A stretch of 64,000 nucleotides of DNA from Pseudomonas azerbaijanoccidentalis (GCF_019145495.1 NZ_JAHSTU010000002.1:853135-917134); one strand, 5' to 3'; counted from the stretch's first letter, positions 42,364-51,196 are shown. The notes: generated from the letters alone by a model not told the origin. Program-made: numbers and translations.

Positions 42364-42502
42364 GGGGCCATGGTGAGCCCTCGGGGTTCGATTGAAAATC
42401 TGCCATATACTGAGGCTGCCTCTCTTCGGGCAAGAGGCTGAGTAATCGGGTGGGTTTACACAGCTAGCGCCTACCGGGGATTGGTGAACGACACATAACC
42501 AC

Positions 42503-42530
42503 TGTGGGAGTCAGCCTGCTAGCGATGGCG
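42503..42530. repeat. Degenerate REP element
   Basis: tgtgggagtcagcctgctag and the following cgatggcg; one arm is altered compared with the usual REP core. It lies in the intergenic region between the TauE and LysR genes. Confidence 0.75.
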
Positions 42531-42565
42531 CCCTCCCAGACACCACACTTCCAGAGGCTGCCCAA

Positions 42566-43450
42566 ATGCACTTCGACCTGACCGACCTGCGCCTCTACCT
42601 GAACATTCTCGACACCGGCAACATCACCGCTGGCGCCGCACGCAGTCATCTGTCCCTCGCGGCAGCCAGCGCACGAATTCGCGCCATGGAAGCCTCGCTG
42701 GGCGTCGAGTTTCTTCAGCGCAATCGTCGAGGGGTCAGCCCCACCCCGGCCGGCAATGCCCTGGCCCGGCATGCCCGGGTTCTGCTGCAACAGGCCGAAC
42801 GTATGCAGCAGGAACTGGCCGAATACGCCCAAGGCGTCAAAGGCCAGGTGCGCCTGCTATGCAACACCACAGCCATCACCGAGTACTTGCCGGAGTTGCT
42901 CGCCGACTTCCTGCACCAACACCCCAACCTCGACATCGAGCTGCAGGAATTGCCCAGTGCACGCATCACCCACGCGCTACGTCAGGGCGCGGCGGACCTC
43001 GGTATCGTCTCTGATGCGGTGGACACCACGGACCTGCAGACCCGTGCATTTCGCGACGATCCCCTGGTGCTGATCATGCCCTTCGATCATCCGCTGGCAA
43101 GCGCCGCCAATGTCAGCTTCACCGACACACTGCGTCATGACTACGTCGGCCTGAACGCCAACAGCGCGCTGGCGGTTTACCTGGAAGAGCAGGCGCTGCA
43201 CGCAGGCTCACGCATGCAAATCCGCATCCGTGCCGACGGCTTCGAGGGTGTGATGCGCATGGTCGCCCGCGGGGCGGGGCTGGCAATCGTACCGCTGGCG
43301 GCAGTCGAGCGTGGGCCAGCGACATCCTCGATCCTGCGAGTTGATCTGCAAGAGCCTTGGGCCCAGCGCAAACTGCTGCTCTGTGCCCGAGACCTCACGG
43401 CGCTGCCCGCATACGCCATGGCATTGTTCCAGGCGCTGACTCTCGGCTGA
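42566..43450 (+). CDS. LysR-family transcriptional regulator
   Basis: A 294-residue LysR regulator with HTH at about 3-62 (LYLNILDTGNITAGAARSHLSLAAASARIRAMEASLG) and a full effector domain. It is divergent from a TauE/SafE exporter gene, an arrangement often seen for a regulator and its target. AGAGG precedes the ATG. Confidence 0.9.
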   Translation: MHFDLTDLRLYLNILDTGNITAGAARSHLSLAAASARIRAMEASLGVEFLQRNRRGVSPTPAGNALARHARVLLQQAERMQQELAEYAQGVKGQVRLLCNTTAITEYLPELLADFLHQHPNLDIELQELPSARITHALRQGAADLGIVSDAVDTTDLQTRAFRDDPLVLIMPFDHPLASAANVSFTDTLRHDYVGLNANSALAVYLEEQALHAGSRMQIRIRADGFEGVMRMVARGAGLAIVPLAAVERGPATSSILRVDLQEPWAQRKLLLCARDLTALPAYAMALFQALTLG

Positions 43451-43555
43451 AGCTGTGCGTTTCTGGACAGCTCAGTGTCGAGCACAGACAACTGAGGGTC
43501 GGGCAGGCGCTATAGGGTGCCACTTCAGTTCCAGAACCCACTGCCCGGAGTCATC

Positions 43556-43900
43556 ATGACCGCACCGATTACCGTTCTTCGCGACACCCACCCGCTGCCC
43601 GTACTCGATGCCTGCAAATGGGAAAAACTCGAAGGCGACCCGCACACCGTCAACCTCAACGCCTACACCAGCGAAGACGGCAGCAAGATCATGGGCACCT
43701 GGATCTGCACGCCGGGCAAGTGGTACGTGGAATATGTGAAGTGGGAATACTGCCATTTCCAGGAAGGCTACTGCATCATCACCCCTGAAGGCATGGCGCC
43801 GATCCACCTGCGCGCCGGTGATATTTTTGTCATCGAACCGGGGATGAAAGGCACTTGGGAAGTGGTGGAAACCGTACGCAAATATTTCGTGTTTGCCTGA
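43556..43900 (+). CDS. Small cupin protein, DUF861 type
   Basis: A 114-residue single cupin. The core segments GTWICTPGKWYVEYVKWEYCHFQEGYCIITPEG and LRAGDIFVIEPGMKGTWEVVETVRKYFVFA match the DUF861 (ureidoglycine aminohydrolase-like) cupins. The start at 43556 has CGGAG seven bases upstream. It ends just before a very long hairpin. The function is unassigned. Confidence 0.85.
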   Translation: MTAPITVLRDTHPLPVLDACKWEKLEGDPHTVNLNAYTSEDGSKIMGTWICTPGKWYVEYVKWEYCHFQEGYCIITPEGMAPIHLRAGDIFVIEPGMKGTWEVVETVRKYFVFA

Positions 43901-43906
43901 TAAAGC

Positions 43907-43983
43907 AAAAGATCGCAGCCTTCGGCAGCGCCTGCTGGATGAACTCAATCCAATGCAGGCGCTGCCGAAGGCTGCGATCTTTT
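43907..43983. repeat. 29-bp perfect hairpin, repeat and bidirectional terminator
   Basis: Arms 43907-43935 and 43955-43983 are perfect inverted repeats of 29 bases (AAAAGATCGCAGCCTTCGGC and onward), with a 19-base loop that contains TGGAT/ATCCA. The A-run and T-run ends make it a strong terminator for both the cupin gene and convergent mmsB. It is a perfect member of the family seen at 40443-40508. Confidence 0.9.
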
Positions 43984-44037
43984 CTGTCTGACAAAAAAAC
44001 CGGGAACCCGCCCGACGCGGATCCCCGGAAACAGCCC

Positions 44038-44925
44038 CTATTGGGGCTTGCGATAGCTATTGATGATCGCCGAAAAGTCGTTGCCACCTTCCCCACGCAA
44101 ACTCATCGCCTGATACAACTGCTGGGCCACTGCGCCAAGCACCACCGGTTGGTGAGCCTGCCGCGCCGCTTCCGTCGCCAGCCCCAGATCTTTGAGCATC
44201 AACTCGGCACCAAAGCCACCGGTATAGCCGCGCGAAGCAGGCGCCGTTTCGACGATGCCCGGCCACGGGTTGTACATCTCCGAACTCCAGCAACGCCCAG
44301 TGGAGCTGTTGATGATGCCTGCCAGCACCTTGGTGTCGATGCCTAATGCATCGCCAAGCGCCATGGCTTCGCTGACGCCGACCATGGAAATCCCCAGCAG
44401 CAGGTTGTTGCAGATTTTAGCGATTTGCCCGGTGCCGACCTCACCACAATGGACGATGTTGCGGCCCATTTGTGCCAGTACCGGTTGCAGCGCGGCGAAC
44501 AGTTCCGGGGTGGCGCCAACCATGAAAGTCAACGTCCCGGCCGCCGCACCGCCGGTGCCGCCGGAAACCGGCGCATCGGCCATGGCCACGCCTTGCTTCG
44601 CAGCCGCGGCGGCGACGTCTCGTGCGGTCTGCGGATCAATGGTGCTGCAATCCACCGCCGGAACGCCTTTGCCGATCCCGGCCAGCACGCCGTCTTCACC
44701 CAGCCACACGCTACGTACATGCACAGCCGCCGGCAGCATGGTGATCACCAGCTCTGCCCCGTCAGCCGCTTCACGGGCCGACGCGCTGATGCTGCCGCCC
44801 AGTTGTTCCAGCTCTGCCAGCACGGCTTTGTTCAGGTCGACCAGACGCAACGAATGTCCGGCCTTGATCAGGTTGCGCGCCATCGGCGCGCCCATGTTGC
44901 CGAGACCGATAAAAGCGATTTTCAT
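44038..44925 (-). CDS. mmsB: 3-hydroxyisobutyrate dehydrogenase
   Basis: A 295-residue beta-hydroxyacid dehydrogenase that oxidises 3-hydroxyisobutyrate to methylmalonate semialdehyde in valine breakdown. It has the N-terminal Rossmann motif FIGLGNMGAPMARNLIKAGH, the substrate segment DAPVSGGTGGAAAGTLTFMVG and the catalytic lysine region GQIAKICNNLL. AAGGAG precedes the ATG. It follows mmsA by 10 bases and so shares its message. Confidence 0.95.
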   Translation of the reverse strand: MKIAFIGLGNMGAPMARNLIKAGHSLRLVDLNKAVLAELEQLGGSISASAREAADGAELVITMLPAAVHVRSVWLGEDGVLAGIGKGVPAVDCSTIDPQTARDVAAAAAKQGVAMADAPVSGGTGGAAAGTLTFMVGATPELFAALQPVLAQMGRNIVHCGEVGTGQIAKICNNLLLGISMVGVSEAMALGDALGIDTKVLAGIINSSTGRCWSSEMYNPWPGIVETAPASRGYTGGFGAELMLKDLGLATEAARQAHQPVVLGAVAQQLYQAMSLRGEGGNDFSAIINSYRKPQ

Positions 44926-44935
44926 GTCCGGCTCC

Positions 44936-46462
44936 TTATCGCAAATTGATGGTGGTGTTCACACCGTCGTTGACGCTGTCATCGTCGAACCAGCGACTGG
45001 TGACGGTCTTGGTCTGAGTGTAGAACTGCACCACTTGCTTGCCATACGGGCCGAGGTCGCCGAGTTTGGAACCGCGCGAACCGGTGAAGCTGAAGAACGG
45101 CACCGGCACCGGAATCGGGATGTTGATACCGACCTGGCCGACATCAATTTCAGTCTGGAATTTACGCGCCGCCGCACCACTCTGGGTGAACAGGCCCGTG
45201 CCGTTGCCGAACGGGTTGGCGTTGACCAGGGCAATGGCCTCGTCGAGGGTGTTCACTTCCAGCACCACCAGCACCGGGCCGAAGATTTCCTGGGTGTAGA
45301 TCTGCATGTCGGTGGTCACACCGGAGAACAGGGTCGGGCCGACAAAGTTGCCCTTCTCGTAACCCGCCACTGAGATCTCGCGACCGTCCAGCTCAAGCTT
45401 GGCGCCTTCCTTGATGCCGCTTTCGATCAGTTCAAGAATCCGCGCCTTGGCCTTTTTCGAAATGACCGGGCCGACATCAGTGCCTGGCTCGCTGCCGGCA
45501 TTGACCTTGAGCTTCTGCGCCAGCGCCTTGAGGTCTGGCAGCCACTGCTTGGCCGCACCCACCAGCACCACCACCGAGGTGGCCATGCAACGTTGACCGG
45601 CAGCACCAAAACCGGCGCCCACCAGTGCATTCAGCGCTTGCTCACGATTGGCGTCCGGCAGGACCACGGCGTGGTTCTTGGCCCCCATCATCGATTGCAC
45701 ACGCTTGCCGTGCTTACCGGCCAAGTCGTACACGTGAGTACCGACGGCAGTCGAACCGACGAAGGACACCGCTTTGATGTCTTTGTGGGTGCAGAGCGCA
45801 TCCACCACGTCTTTACCACCGTGCACGACGTTCAGCACACCCGCCGGAACCCCGGCCTCGATGGCCAGTTCAACCAGCAGCATCGTCGACATCGGGTCCT
45901 GTTCGGACGGCTTCAGTACAAAGGTGTTGCCGCAGGCGATGGCCATCGGAAACATCCACAGCGGAATCATCGCCGGGAAGTTGAACGGGGTAATGCCGGC
46001 GCACACACCGATCGGTTGGCGCAGGGTGTAGGTGTCGACACCGCCCGCCACGTTTTCCGCGAACTCGCCCATTTGCAGGCTGCCGATGGAGCAAGCGTGC
46101 TCGACCACTTCCAGACCACGGAAAATGTCGCCTTCAGCGTCAGCAATGGTTTTGCCCTGCTCGGCGCTCAACACCACGGCGATGCGCTTGGAGTGTTCGC
46201 GAATCAAAGCCTGGAGCTTGAGCATGATCCGCATCCGCGCACCGATTGGCGTCAGCTTCCAGGTCTGGAAGGCGCGATGGGCGGCGCTGATGGCGGCGTC
46301 AACTTCTTCGGCAGTGGCAAACGGTACTTTGGCCAGCACTTGCTGGGTCGCCGGGTTGACGATGTCGTGCCATTCGGTGGATCGGGACTCGACCCACTCG
46401 CCGTCGATCAACAATTTGACCTTTTGTACGGTGGTGTCGTTGGGCGTGAGCGATGCGTTCAT
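44936..46462 (-). CDS. mmsA: CoA-acylating methylmalonate-semialdehyde dehydrogenase
   Basis: A 508-residue aldehyde dehydrogenase of the CoA-dependent MmsA group. It converts methylmalonate semialdehyde to propionyl-CoA (and malonate semialdehyde to acetyl-CoA). Visible motifs are [44 protein letters not shown] and the catalytic Cys in [23 protein letters not shown] precedes the ATG. It is divergent from a LysR gene. Confidence 0.95.
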   Translation of the reverse strand: MNASLTPNDTTVQKVKLLIDGEWVESRSTEWHDIVNPATQQVLAKVPFATAEEVDAAISAAHRAFQTWKLTPIGARMRIMLKLQALIREHSKRIAVVLSAEQGKTIADAEGDIFRGLEVVEHACSIGSLQMGEFAENVAGGVDTYTLRQPIGVCAGITPFNFPAMIPLWMFPMAIACGNTFVLKPSEQDPMSTMLLVELAIEAGVPAGVLNVVHGGKDVVDALCTHKDIKAVSFVGSTAVGTHVYDLAGKHGKRVQSMMGAKNHAVVLPDANREQALNALVGAGFGAAGQRCMATSVVVLVGAAKQWLPDLKALAQKLKVNAGSEPGTDVGPVISKKAKARILELIESGIKEGAKLELDGREISVAGYEKGNFVGPTLFSGVTTDMQIYTQEIFGPVLVVLEVNTLDEAIALVNANPFGNGTGLFTQSGAAARKFQTEIDVGQVGINIPIPVPVPFFSFTGSRGSKLGDLGPYGKQVVQFYTQTKTVTSRWFDDDSVNDGVNTTINLR

Positions 46463-46611
46463 GTGGGTCTCCTGGACTTGTTGTTATCTAGAGAGCCAAG
46501 GCGAAAAAGTCGCCTTGCGATGAGGCGTGTGCCGCGAATTGGTTGTCGGGCTGTTTTTGGAGTATAGATGTGCAAACTTCTAATAAGAACGCACATAAAA
46601 GCCGGTCCATC

Positions 46612-47559
46612 ATGCAAAAAAACATCACGTCTTTAGGCTCGCTGAATTGGGATGACCTCAAGTTTTTCCTTGAAGTGGCCCGCACCCGCAAGGCCAGCAC
46701 TGCGGCCAAACGCCTGGCCGTCGACTACACCACCGTGTCGCGGCGCATCAGTTCGCTGGAAGCGTCATTGGGCACGCTGCTGTTCGAGAAGTCCCGGACC
46801 AGTGGCTTTGTCCTGACCGCTGAAGGCCAGCGTCTGCTCGGTTATGCGGAGTCCATCGAGAGCACGCTGCACATGGCGTGCGAACAGGTTTCCGGGTCCG
46901 GGGTGGCGTTGTCCGGGCATGTGCGCATGGGCTGCACCGAAGGCTTCGGCAGCTTCTTCATCACGCCGCAACTGAGCCACTTCGTCGACACCTACCCCGC
47001 CATCTCGGTCGACATCCTGCCGCTGCCACACTTCATCAGCCTGTCCAAGCGCGAGGCCGATATCGTCATCGCCCTGGAACGTCCGGAGCATGGCCCGTAC
47101 GTCTGCTGCAAACTCTGCGACTACCGTTTGCAGCTGTACGCGACCCAGGACTACCTGGACAACCACCCGCCGATCCGCCGTCCGACTGATCTGGCCAAGC
47201 ATTCCTTCATCAGTTACGTCGACGACCTGGCGTTCAGCTCCGAGCTGTTGTACCTGGCCAACGTACTCCCCGGCGCGAGCGCCAACCTGCGCAGCACCAG
47301 CGTAATTGCACAGTTCGTAGCGGCGCAGCAGGGCCGATCACTGGCAATCCTGCCATGCTTCCTCGCCGCCCAGGATCCACGCTTGCTGCCGGTGTTGCCG
47401 CAGGAGATCAACATCACCCGACAGTTCTGGATGTACTGCCGCGAAGACCTGCGCAAGCTCAAGCGGATCACCCTGTTGTGGGATTACATCAGGGAGGTGA
47501 CTGAGCTCAATGGCCCGTTGTTGCTGGGTGAAACGAGGGAAATGAGGTTTGCCGATTGA
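46612..47559 (+). CDS. LysR-family regulator next to mmsAB
   Basis: A 315-residue LysR regulator with HTH at about 10-70 (FFLEVARTRKASTAAKRLAVDYTTVSRRISSLEASLG). It is divergent from mmsA and thus a candidate regulator of valine catabolism; in P. aeruginosa that role belongs to an AraC-type MmsR. The start MQKNITSLG is chosen as the usual distance before the HTH. The last 136 bases (47429-47564) recur at 51197-51332 on the far side of the hxs genes. Confidence 0.9.
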   Translation: MQKNITSLGSLNWDDLKFFLEVARTRKASTAAKRLAVDYTTVSRRISSLEASLGTLLFEKSRTSGFVLTAEGQRLLGYAESIESTLHMACEQVSGSGVALSGHVRMGCTEGFGSFFITPQLSHFVDTYPAISVDILPLPHFISLSKREADIVIALERPEHGPYVCCKLCDYRLQLYATQDYLDNHPPIRRPTDLAKHSFISYVDDLAFSSELLYLANVLPGASANLRSTSVIAQFVAAQQGRSLAILPCFLAAQDPRLLPVLPQEINITRQFWMYCREDLRKLKRITLLWDYIREVTELNGPLLLGETREMRFAD

Positions 47560-47564
47560 GCTGA
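47429..47564 (+). repeat. Left copy of a 136-bp direct repeat (3' end of lysR)
   Basis: From ggatgtactgccgcg to tgagctga, this aligns without gaps to 51197-51332, with 10 differences that I counted by eye (about 93 percent identity). The repeat covers the last 43 codons of lysR, the stop and five bases beyond. It marks the left border of the hxs island. Confidence 0.9.
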
Positions 47565-47780
47565 AGCAACTGGAATCCCACCCACTGGCATTACTGGAGC
47601 GGGGCTCCATAGGTAACGAGTGTTGTTTACGGTCGACTCTCTGGCAGTCAAGGCAGAGCCTGGGAATAGCTTGCTGGTCTTCACAACGGCAAGCACGCCA
47701 AAATATTGATTGCGTATGCACCACGAGGGAACCAGTTGCTGCCTCGATACTTTGTTGGATTTGTAGAATGGAAAACAAAG
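47565..47780. other. Left-border segment of the hxs island
   Basis: About 215 bases with no convincing gene. On the minus strand an open frame (47641-47691) contains a C-x-C-x9-C-x2-C pattern with AIPRLCLDCQ, reminiscent of the zinc finger of TraR/DksA-type phage proteins. It may be a decayed remnant. No recombinase or terminal inverted repeat is visible. Confidence 0.3.
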
Positions 47781-48956
47781 TTAGAATGGAGCTAGGTGCT
47801 TGCTGTAGCCGAACTTAACACCTGATGCGAAGAACCCTCCGCACTCTTGCTGTTTAGTGCAGCTCCGACATTCGGGCGCGTACTCATTCTTCCAGTCGCT
47901 GATTGACTTGCGGTAGTAGGGCTGAATATCCGGATTCACCAAGCACAGCTGATGGTTATAGACAGAGATATTCATACCGTATTTGGCCAGAATGCCAACC
48001 GATTTGCTGAGCGTGTCTTTGTACTCGATCGGGTCGATCCACAGCTCATCAAGATTGGCCCTGGTGAAGCCCATCATCTCAAGGCCCATCAGCGCCACAT
48101 GGTCAACAAACAGCAGATTGCGTGCGATGAACTCACATAGTTCAGGCAGGCGCTGCACCGATAGTTTGTGAATGACGACTCGGATCTCAACCTTCTGACC
48201 CAAGCGCTTCAGATTGAGGATGCCCTGAATGGTTTCATCGAACGCGCCTTGGGCCTGGACGATGTAGTCATGCAGCGTCGGATCGTCTGAATAGACAGGG
48301 ATTCCGATCATCGCGTCGGGCAATTCAATCCGCGCATACTTTTCAGCGAACGCTGGGTCTTTGAAGCTGCGCCCGTTCGAGAGAATATGGATTGCGGTTC
48401 TCGGCAGATAACTTTTTGTCAGGCTGATGATCTTAAGGAAGCGCTCCCGATTGGTCGTCGGCTCGCCCCCAGTAAACCCCAGCTCGCGGGTATCTTTTGG
48501 AATAAGCGGAATCAGACTCTCGATTTCGTCAAGCATCCACGAGTCATCAGCTGCCTTAGGCGGTTGTGAACACATTAGACAGTAATGATTGCATTGCTCG
48601 GTGACCAGGATGCTGTTGTGCGGCGACGATGCTCGAAACAGCACGCTAATGCTCTGACGATCAGCTGAAAGCCGGATGATGTCACCATCACCGATGTAGC
48701 TGTAGTCATTCGGTAGGAGCGAGTAATCAGAGTCGGGAGGCAGTACCTCAACCAACTGTCGATGCTTCTCAAGCAGAAGGTAGTGCGCGAATCCTCGGGG
48801 AATCTCCTGATCGGAAACCAAGTAGGCTATTTCCCGTCGCAAGACTTCTGGCAAATTCCGGCTGGTCGACACCTTGAGCAGAGTAAGGTCCCTATGAACA
48901 TCAACCGCATGGATGCGGATAATCTTTCCGCCGAGTTTCAGCATCGGTTGGCCCAA
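47781..48956 (-). CDS. hxsC: HxsC, radical SAM maturase of the His-Xaa-Ser system
   Basis: A 391-residue radical SAM protein. The iron-sulfur motif is CNHYCLMC (Cys122, 126, 129), followed by GFTGGEPT (the GGE SAM-binding motif). A C-terminal cysteine group CRSCTKQQECGG (363, 366, 372) may bind an auxiliary cluster. The first 110 residues form a separate beta-rich domain. It fits the TIGRFAM-defined HxsC family by its pairing with HxsB, HxsD and an HxS-repeat peptide. The start overlaps hxsB by 19 bases (MGQPMLKLGG) or by 7 if MLKLGG is used. The chemistry of the system is, to my knowledge, not established. Confidence 0.9.
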   Translation of the reverse strand: MGQPMLKLGGKIIRIHAVDVHRDLTLLKVSTSRNLPEVLRREIAYLVSDQEIPRGFAHYLLLEKHRQLVEVLPPDSDYSLLPNDYSYIGDGDIIRLSADRQSISVLFRASSPHNSILVTEQCNHYCLMCSQPPKAADDSWMLDEIESLIPLIPKDTRELGFTGGEPTTNRERFLKIISLTKSYLPRTAIHILSNGRSFKDPAFAEKYARIELPDAMIGIPVYSDDPTLHDYIVQAQGAFDETIQGILNLKRLGQKVEIRVVIHKLSVQRLPELCEFIARNLLFVDHVALMGLEMMGFTRANLDELWIDPIEYKDTLSKSVGILAKYGMNISVYNHQLCLVNPDIQPYYRKSISDWKNEYAPECRSCTKQQECGGFFASGVKFGYSKHLAPF

Positions 48957-50395
48957 CCCATAAAAATCCGTTTTGTTTGCTCATCACTTCCCATCAGCTC
49001 AATGAGATGCTTGAAAATAGCCATATTTCGCTTGCAGAAAGAGGACTCAGGTTTTCTTGCTACAACGTCTTTGTGAATGGCGTGATGGTAGACAGGCTCC
49101 GCTCCACAGTAAGGTTCAAATGCACAGTCAGAGCACATTGGAGCGCTTAAGGTGAAAGAGTTTTCCAGTGCATCCAGAAGCTGATCAGAGAGGATGATCT
49201 CCTCATATGAGTGTTCAAGAATGCTGCCCAGACGGAACGTATGATCTCCCATTTCGGCAAGCATACGGCTTTCATCTGAGGCGTAGACCGATCCGTCGTA
49301 GTTGAACACGATGGCTGCGATACCAGCACCGGCAGGGTTCATCAAATCAACGAACCCAGGGTCCCCTGATGTCAGCATTTTTGTCAGCACGAGCGAAGAA
49401 TATTGCTCTACAAATCGTATGCCGGACTTGTTTAGCTCAATGATGTACTCAAGGCCCTCCTTGTAAAATTCCAGCCAGCGCTCCGTGTCATACGACATGA
49501 ATTTTTTGGTCTTGATCGCAAAGCCGTAAGGGGAGAGTGTGCGGAGGAAGATGCCATCAAAGCCCAGGCGCAAGTATTCATCAATGATGTCGCGTGCTCG
49601 TGGCAGGCTCTTATCTGTGGTTGTCATCAGGGCTGACACTTGGTCATAGCCGAGGGCTGCACGGGCTTTCTTCAAGCCTTCCTCGAAACGCTGATGACTA
49701 TCTCTGCCCGGGCGTGGGCGATTTGCATTATGCAGATCCATTGGCCCGTCGAGCGAAGATGAAAGAACGATGTTGTGCTGCTTACAGAAGTCGAGCACGT
49801 CATCGGTCAGTAGCGAAAGCGTGGTCGCAATGACGAACTGTAGGTCACGTCCTTCCTTGACGTTACGTTTTTTGGCCTCAAGAACAACGTACCTCACCAT
49901 CTCGAAGTTCAGCAGCGGCTCTCCACCCTGAAATTCAATTTTGATGGCGGGATTGGGAGACATAAAGACGAAATCCAACGACTTGTCTGCCATCTCTGTG
50001 GTCATGTCGAATTCGCCTTTGCTCTCCGACTGCCTTGAAACCTGGCAATACGGGCAGCTATGGTCACACCGAAGAGTCACTACAAAGATATGCAGATTGG
50101 TGAACTCGGCCAGCCTGGACAATCGCGTACGAATTTTGAGAGCCAGAAGCTGAAGTGGCGCTTGCTCATTGGTGAAGCGAATGAACTGCTTGGATCGAAG
50201 CGTAGGGATCAGCTCTGATGTGAGCGGAAGCGTCTTGCTAATGATCGGTTCAAGCATCGGCACCGGTATGACATGAAATTCGCCTGCCATGTTGGTAATG
50301 ACGTACTCGTCGTCATTCAGACGGTCGAACTTAAAGGGCAGCAACTCGTAGGGACGTTGCTGCGCGTAGAACTCCAGCTTTTGGAATTTACTCAC
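48938..50395 (-). CDS. hxsB: HxsB, radical SAM/SPASM maturase of the His-Xaa-Ser system
   Basis: A 485-residue radical SAM enzyme. It has the iron-sulfur motif CDHSCPYC (Cys110, 114, 117) and EFQGGEPLLNF (SAM binding). The C-terminal SPASM-like cysteines are at 421, 424, 430 and 454 (CSDCAFEPYC ... SSFC), typical of peptide-modifying maturases. The N-terminal 100 residues could recognise the precursor. It overlaps hxsD by eight bases and hxsC by up to 19, so all four hxs genes form one operon. G+C is visibly lower than in the flanking genes. Confidence 0.92.
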   Translation of the reverse strand: MSKFQKLEFYAQQRPYELLPFKFDRLNDDEYVITNMAGEFHVIPVPMLEPIISKTLPLTSELIPTLRSKQFIRFTNEQAPLQLLALKIRTRLSRLAEFTNLHIFVVTLRCDHSCPYCQVSRQSESKGEFDMTTEMADKSLDFVFMSPNPAIKIEFQGGEPLLNFEMVRYVVLEAKKRNVKEGRDLQFVIATTLSLLTDDVLDFCKQHNIVLSSSLDGPMDLHNANRPRPGRDSHQRFEEGLKKARAALGYDQVSALMTTTDKSLPRARDIIDEYLRLGFDGIFLRTLSPYGFAIKTKKFMSYDTERWLEFYKEGLEYIIELNKSGIRFVEQYSSLVLTKMLTSGDPGFVDLMNPAGAGIAAIVFNYDGSVYASDESRMLAEMGDHTFRLGSILEHSYEEIILSDQLLDALENSFTLSAPMCSDCAFEPYCGAEPVYHHAIHKDVVARKPESSFCKRNMAIFKHLIELMGSDEQTKRIFMGWANRC

Positions 50396-50690
50396 TAATC
50401 AGTCCGGTTTTTGAAAAGGCCAGTCCGAGTATCAGGTTCTTGATCGGTTGCGTCTCAACTGCCAGCCGGTGGCGAAGCTGATAATCGAGCGCATCCTTCT
50501 TGAACTCTTGGACCGCAGACAGAAAGGACTGCTCGTCCACGCCGATATTCGATGACAAAGCGCAGACAAACTGCCCCCCATCGGGTGTGATATCAACCGT
50601 CAGGGCATTGATCGATCGATATGCAGCTTTCTGCAAAACCTGCGCGTCATAAAGCCGCTCATCAAAAAGGAGCTTATGAGAGAAATCCAT
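50388..50690 (-). CDS. hxsD: HxsD, small protein of the His-Xaa-Ser system
   Basis: A 100-residue protein, MDFSHKLLFDERLYDAQVLQ onward, with the conserved opening of HxsD proteins (FD-x3-Y-x5-Q/KKAAYRS) and the segment LRHRLAVETQPIKNLILGLAF near the end. The role is unknown; a carrier or recognition partner of the radical SAM enzymes is possible. Its ATG overlaps the precursor stop (TAATG), so it is translated straight after the peptide. Confidence 0.85.
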   Translation of the reverse strand: MDFSHKLLFDERLYDAQVLQKAAYRSINALTVDITPDGGQFVCALSSNIGVDEQSFLSAVQEFKKDALDYQLRHRLAVETQPIKNLILGLAFSKTGLISE

Positions 50691-50974
50691 TATCGACCCG
50701 AATAGTGGGAGCTGTGGGAACTGTGCGAAGAGTGGGAGCTATGGGAGCTGTGATAAGCCATCATCTGCCCCTGGTCCCCGCGTTTGAGAACAAAGGCGAA
50801 CAGATCGTTGCCACCACGAACCGAAAGGTTCTCGCTTTGGGCTTCAGCTTGAAATGTGTTCTTGGCTTCCGAGTTGGGCTCGACAACTTCATAAGTAGTT
50901 AGAGCGGCAGCCTGTTCCGTAGCAACGGCTGCAGCCAGGGTGGCCAGAGGAACCAGAAAGGAGCGCTTTTTCAT
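50690..50974 (-). CDS. hxsA: HxsA-type precursor peptide with C-terminal His-Xaa-Ser repeats
   Basis: A 94-residue precursor. A signal-peptide-like start (MKKRSFLVPLATLAAAVATEQ, cleavage plausible near residue 24) is followed by an acidic middle segment. The tail has six HxS triplets at 75-92 (His 75, 78, 81, 84, 87, 90: five HSS and one HYS), then GR. The repeats are the presumed target of HxsB and HxsC. The start at 50974 follows AGGGAT; a longer frame to 51040 has no better site. HxsA proteins are often longer, so this is a short form (HxsA2-like). Confidence 0.9.
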   Translation of the reverse strand: MKKRSFLVPLATLAAAVATEQAAALTTYEVVEPNSEAKNTFQAEAQSENLSVRGGNDLFAFVLKRGDQGQMMAYHSSHSSHSSHSSHSSHYSGR

Positions 50975-51011
50975 TGCAGATATCCCTATCGAATTGATGG
51001 TTAATCGCTCG

Positions 51012-51040
51012 AGTGTCGATGCCTGCATCGATGATGTCAA
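51012..51040 (-). promoter_or_regulatory. Candidate hxs promoter with a 16-bp palindrome
   Basis: On the minus strand, TTGACA (51040-51035) and, 17 bases on, a weak GACACT (51017-51012). The perfect palindrome TCGATGC-CT-GCATCGA (51016-51031) sits between them, as an operator would. It starts about 40 bases before the hxsA start codon. Confidence 0.4.
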
Positions 51041-51196
51041 TGTGGAATCGACTGATGGCGATTAACTCATTCACAATTAGATTGCCATCACTCCTTCACG
51101 CTCGGGTCTGCTCGACTCAACGTCGCTCGTTGTCATTTGAAAAAAAGTTCAAACGCTTACCAGCTATAACTCAAAGACTGAGCTGCCACCGTTGCC

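Noticed and set aside
50701..50760. Short tandem repeats resembling a CRISPR or satellite
   Set aside because: The 9-base periodicity is the coding sequence of the His-Ser-Ser triplets in the hxs precursor.
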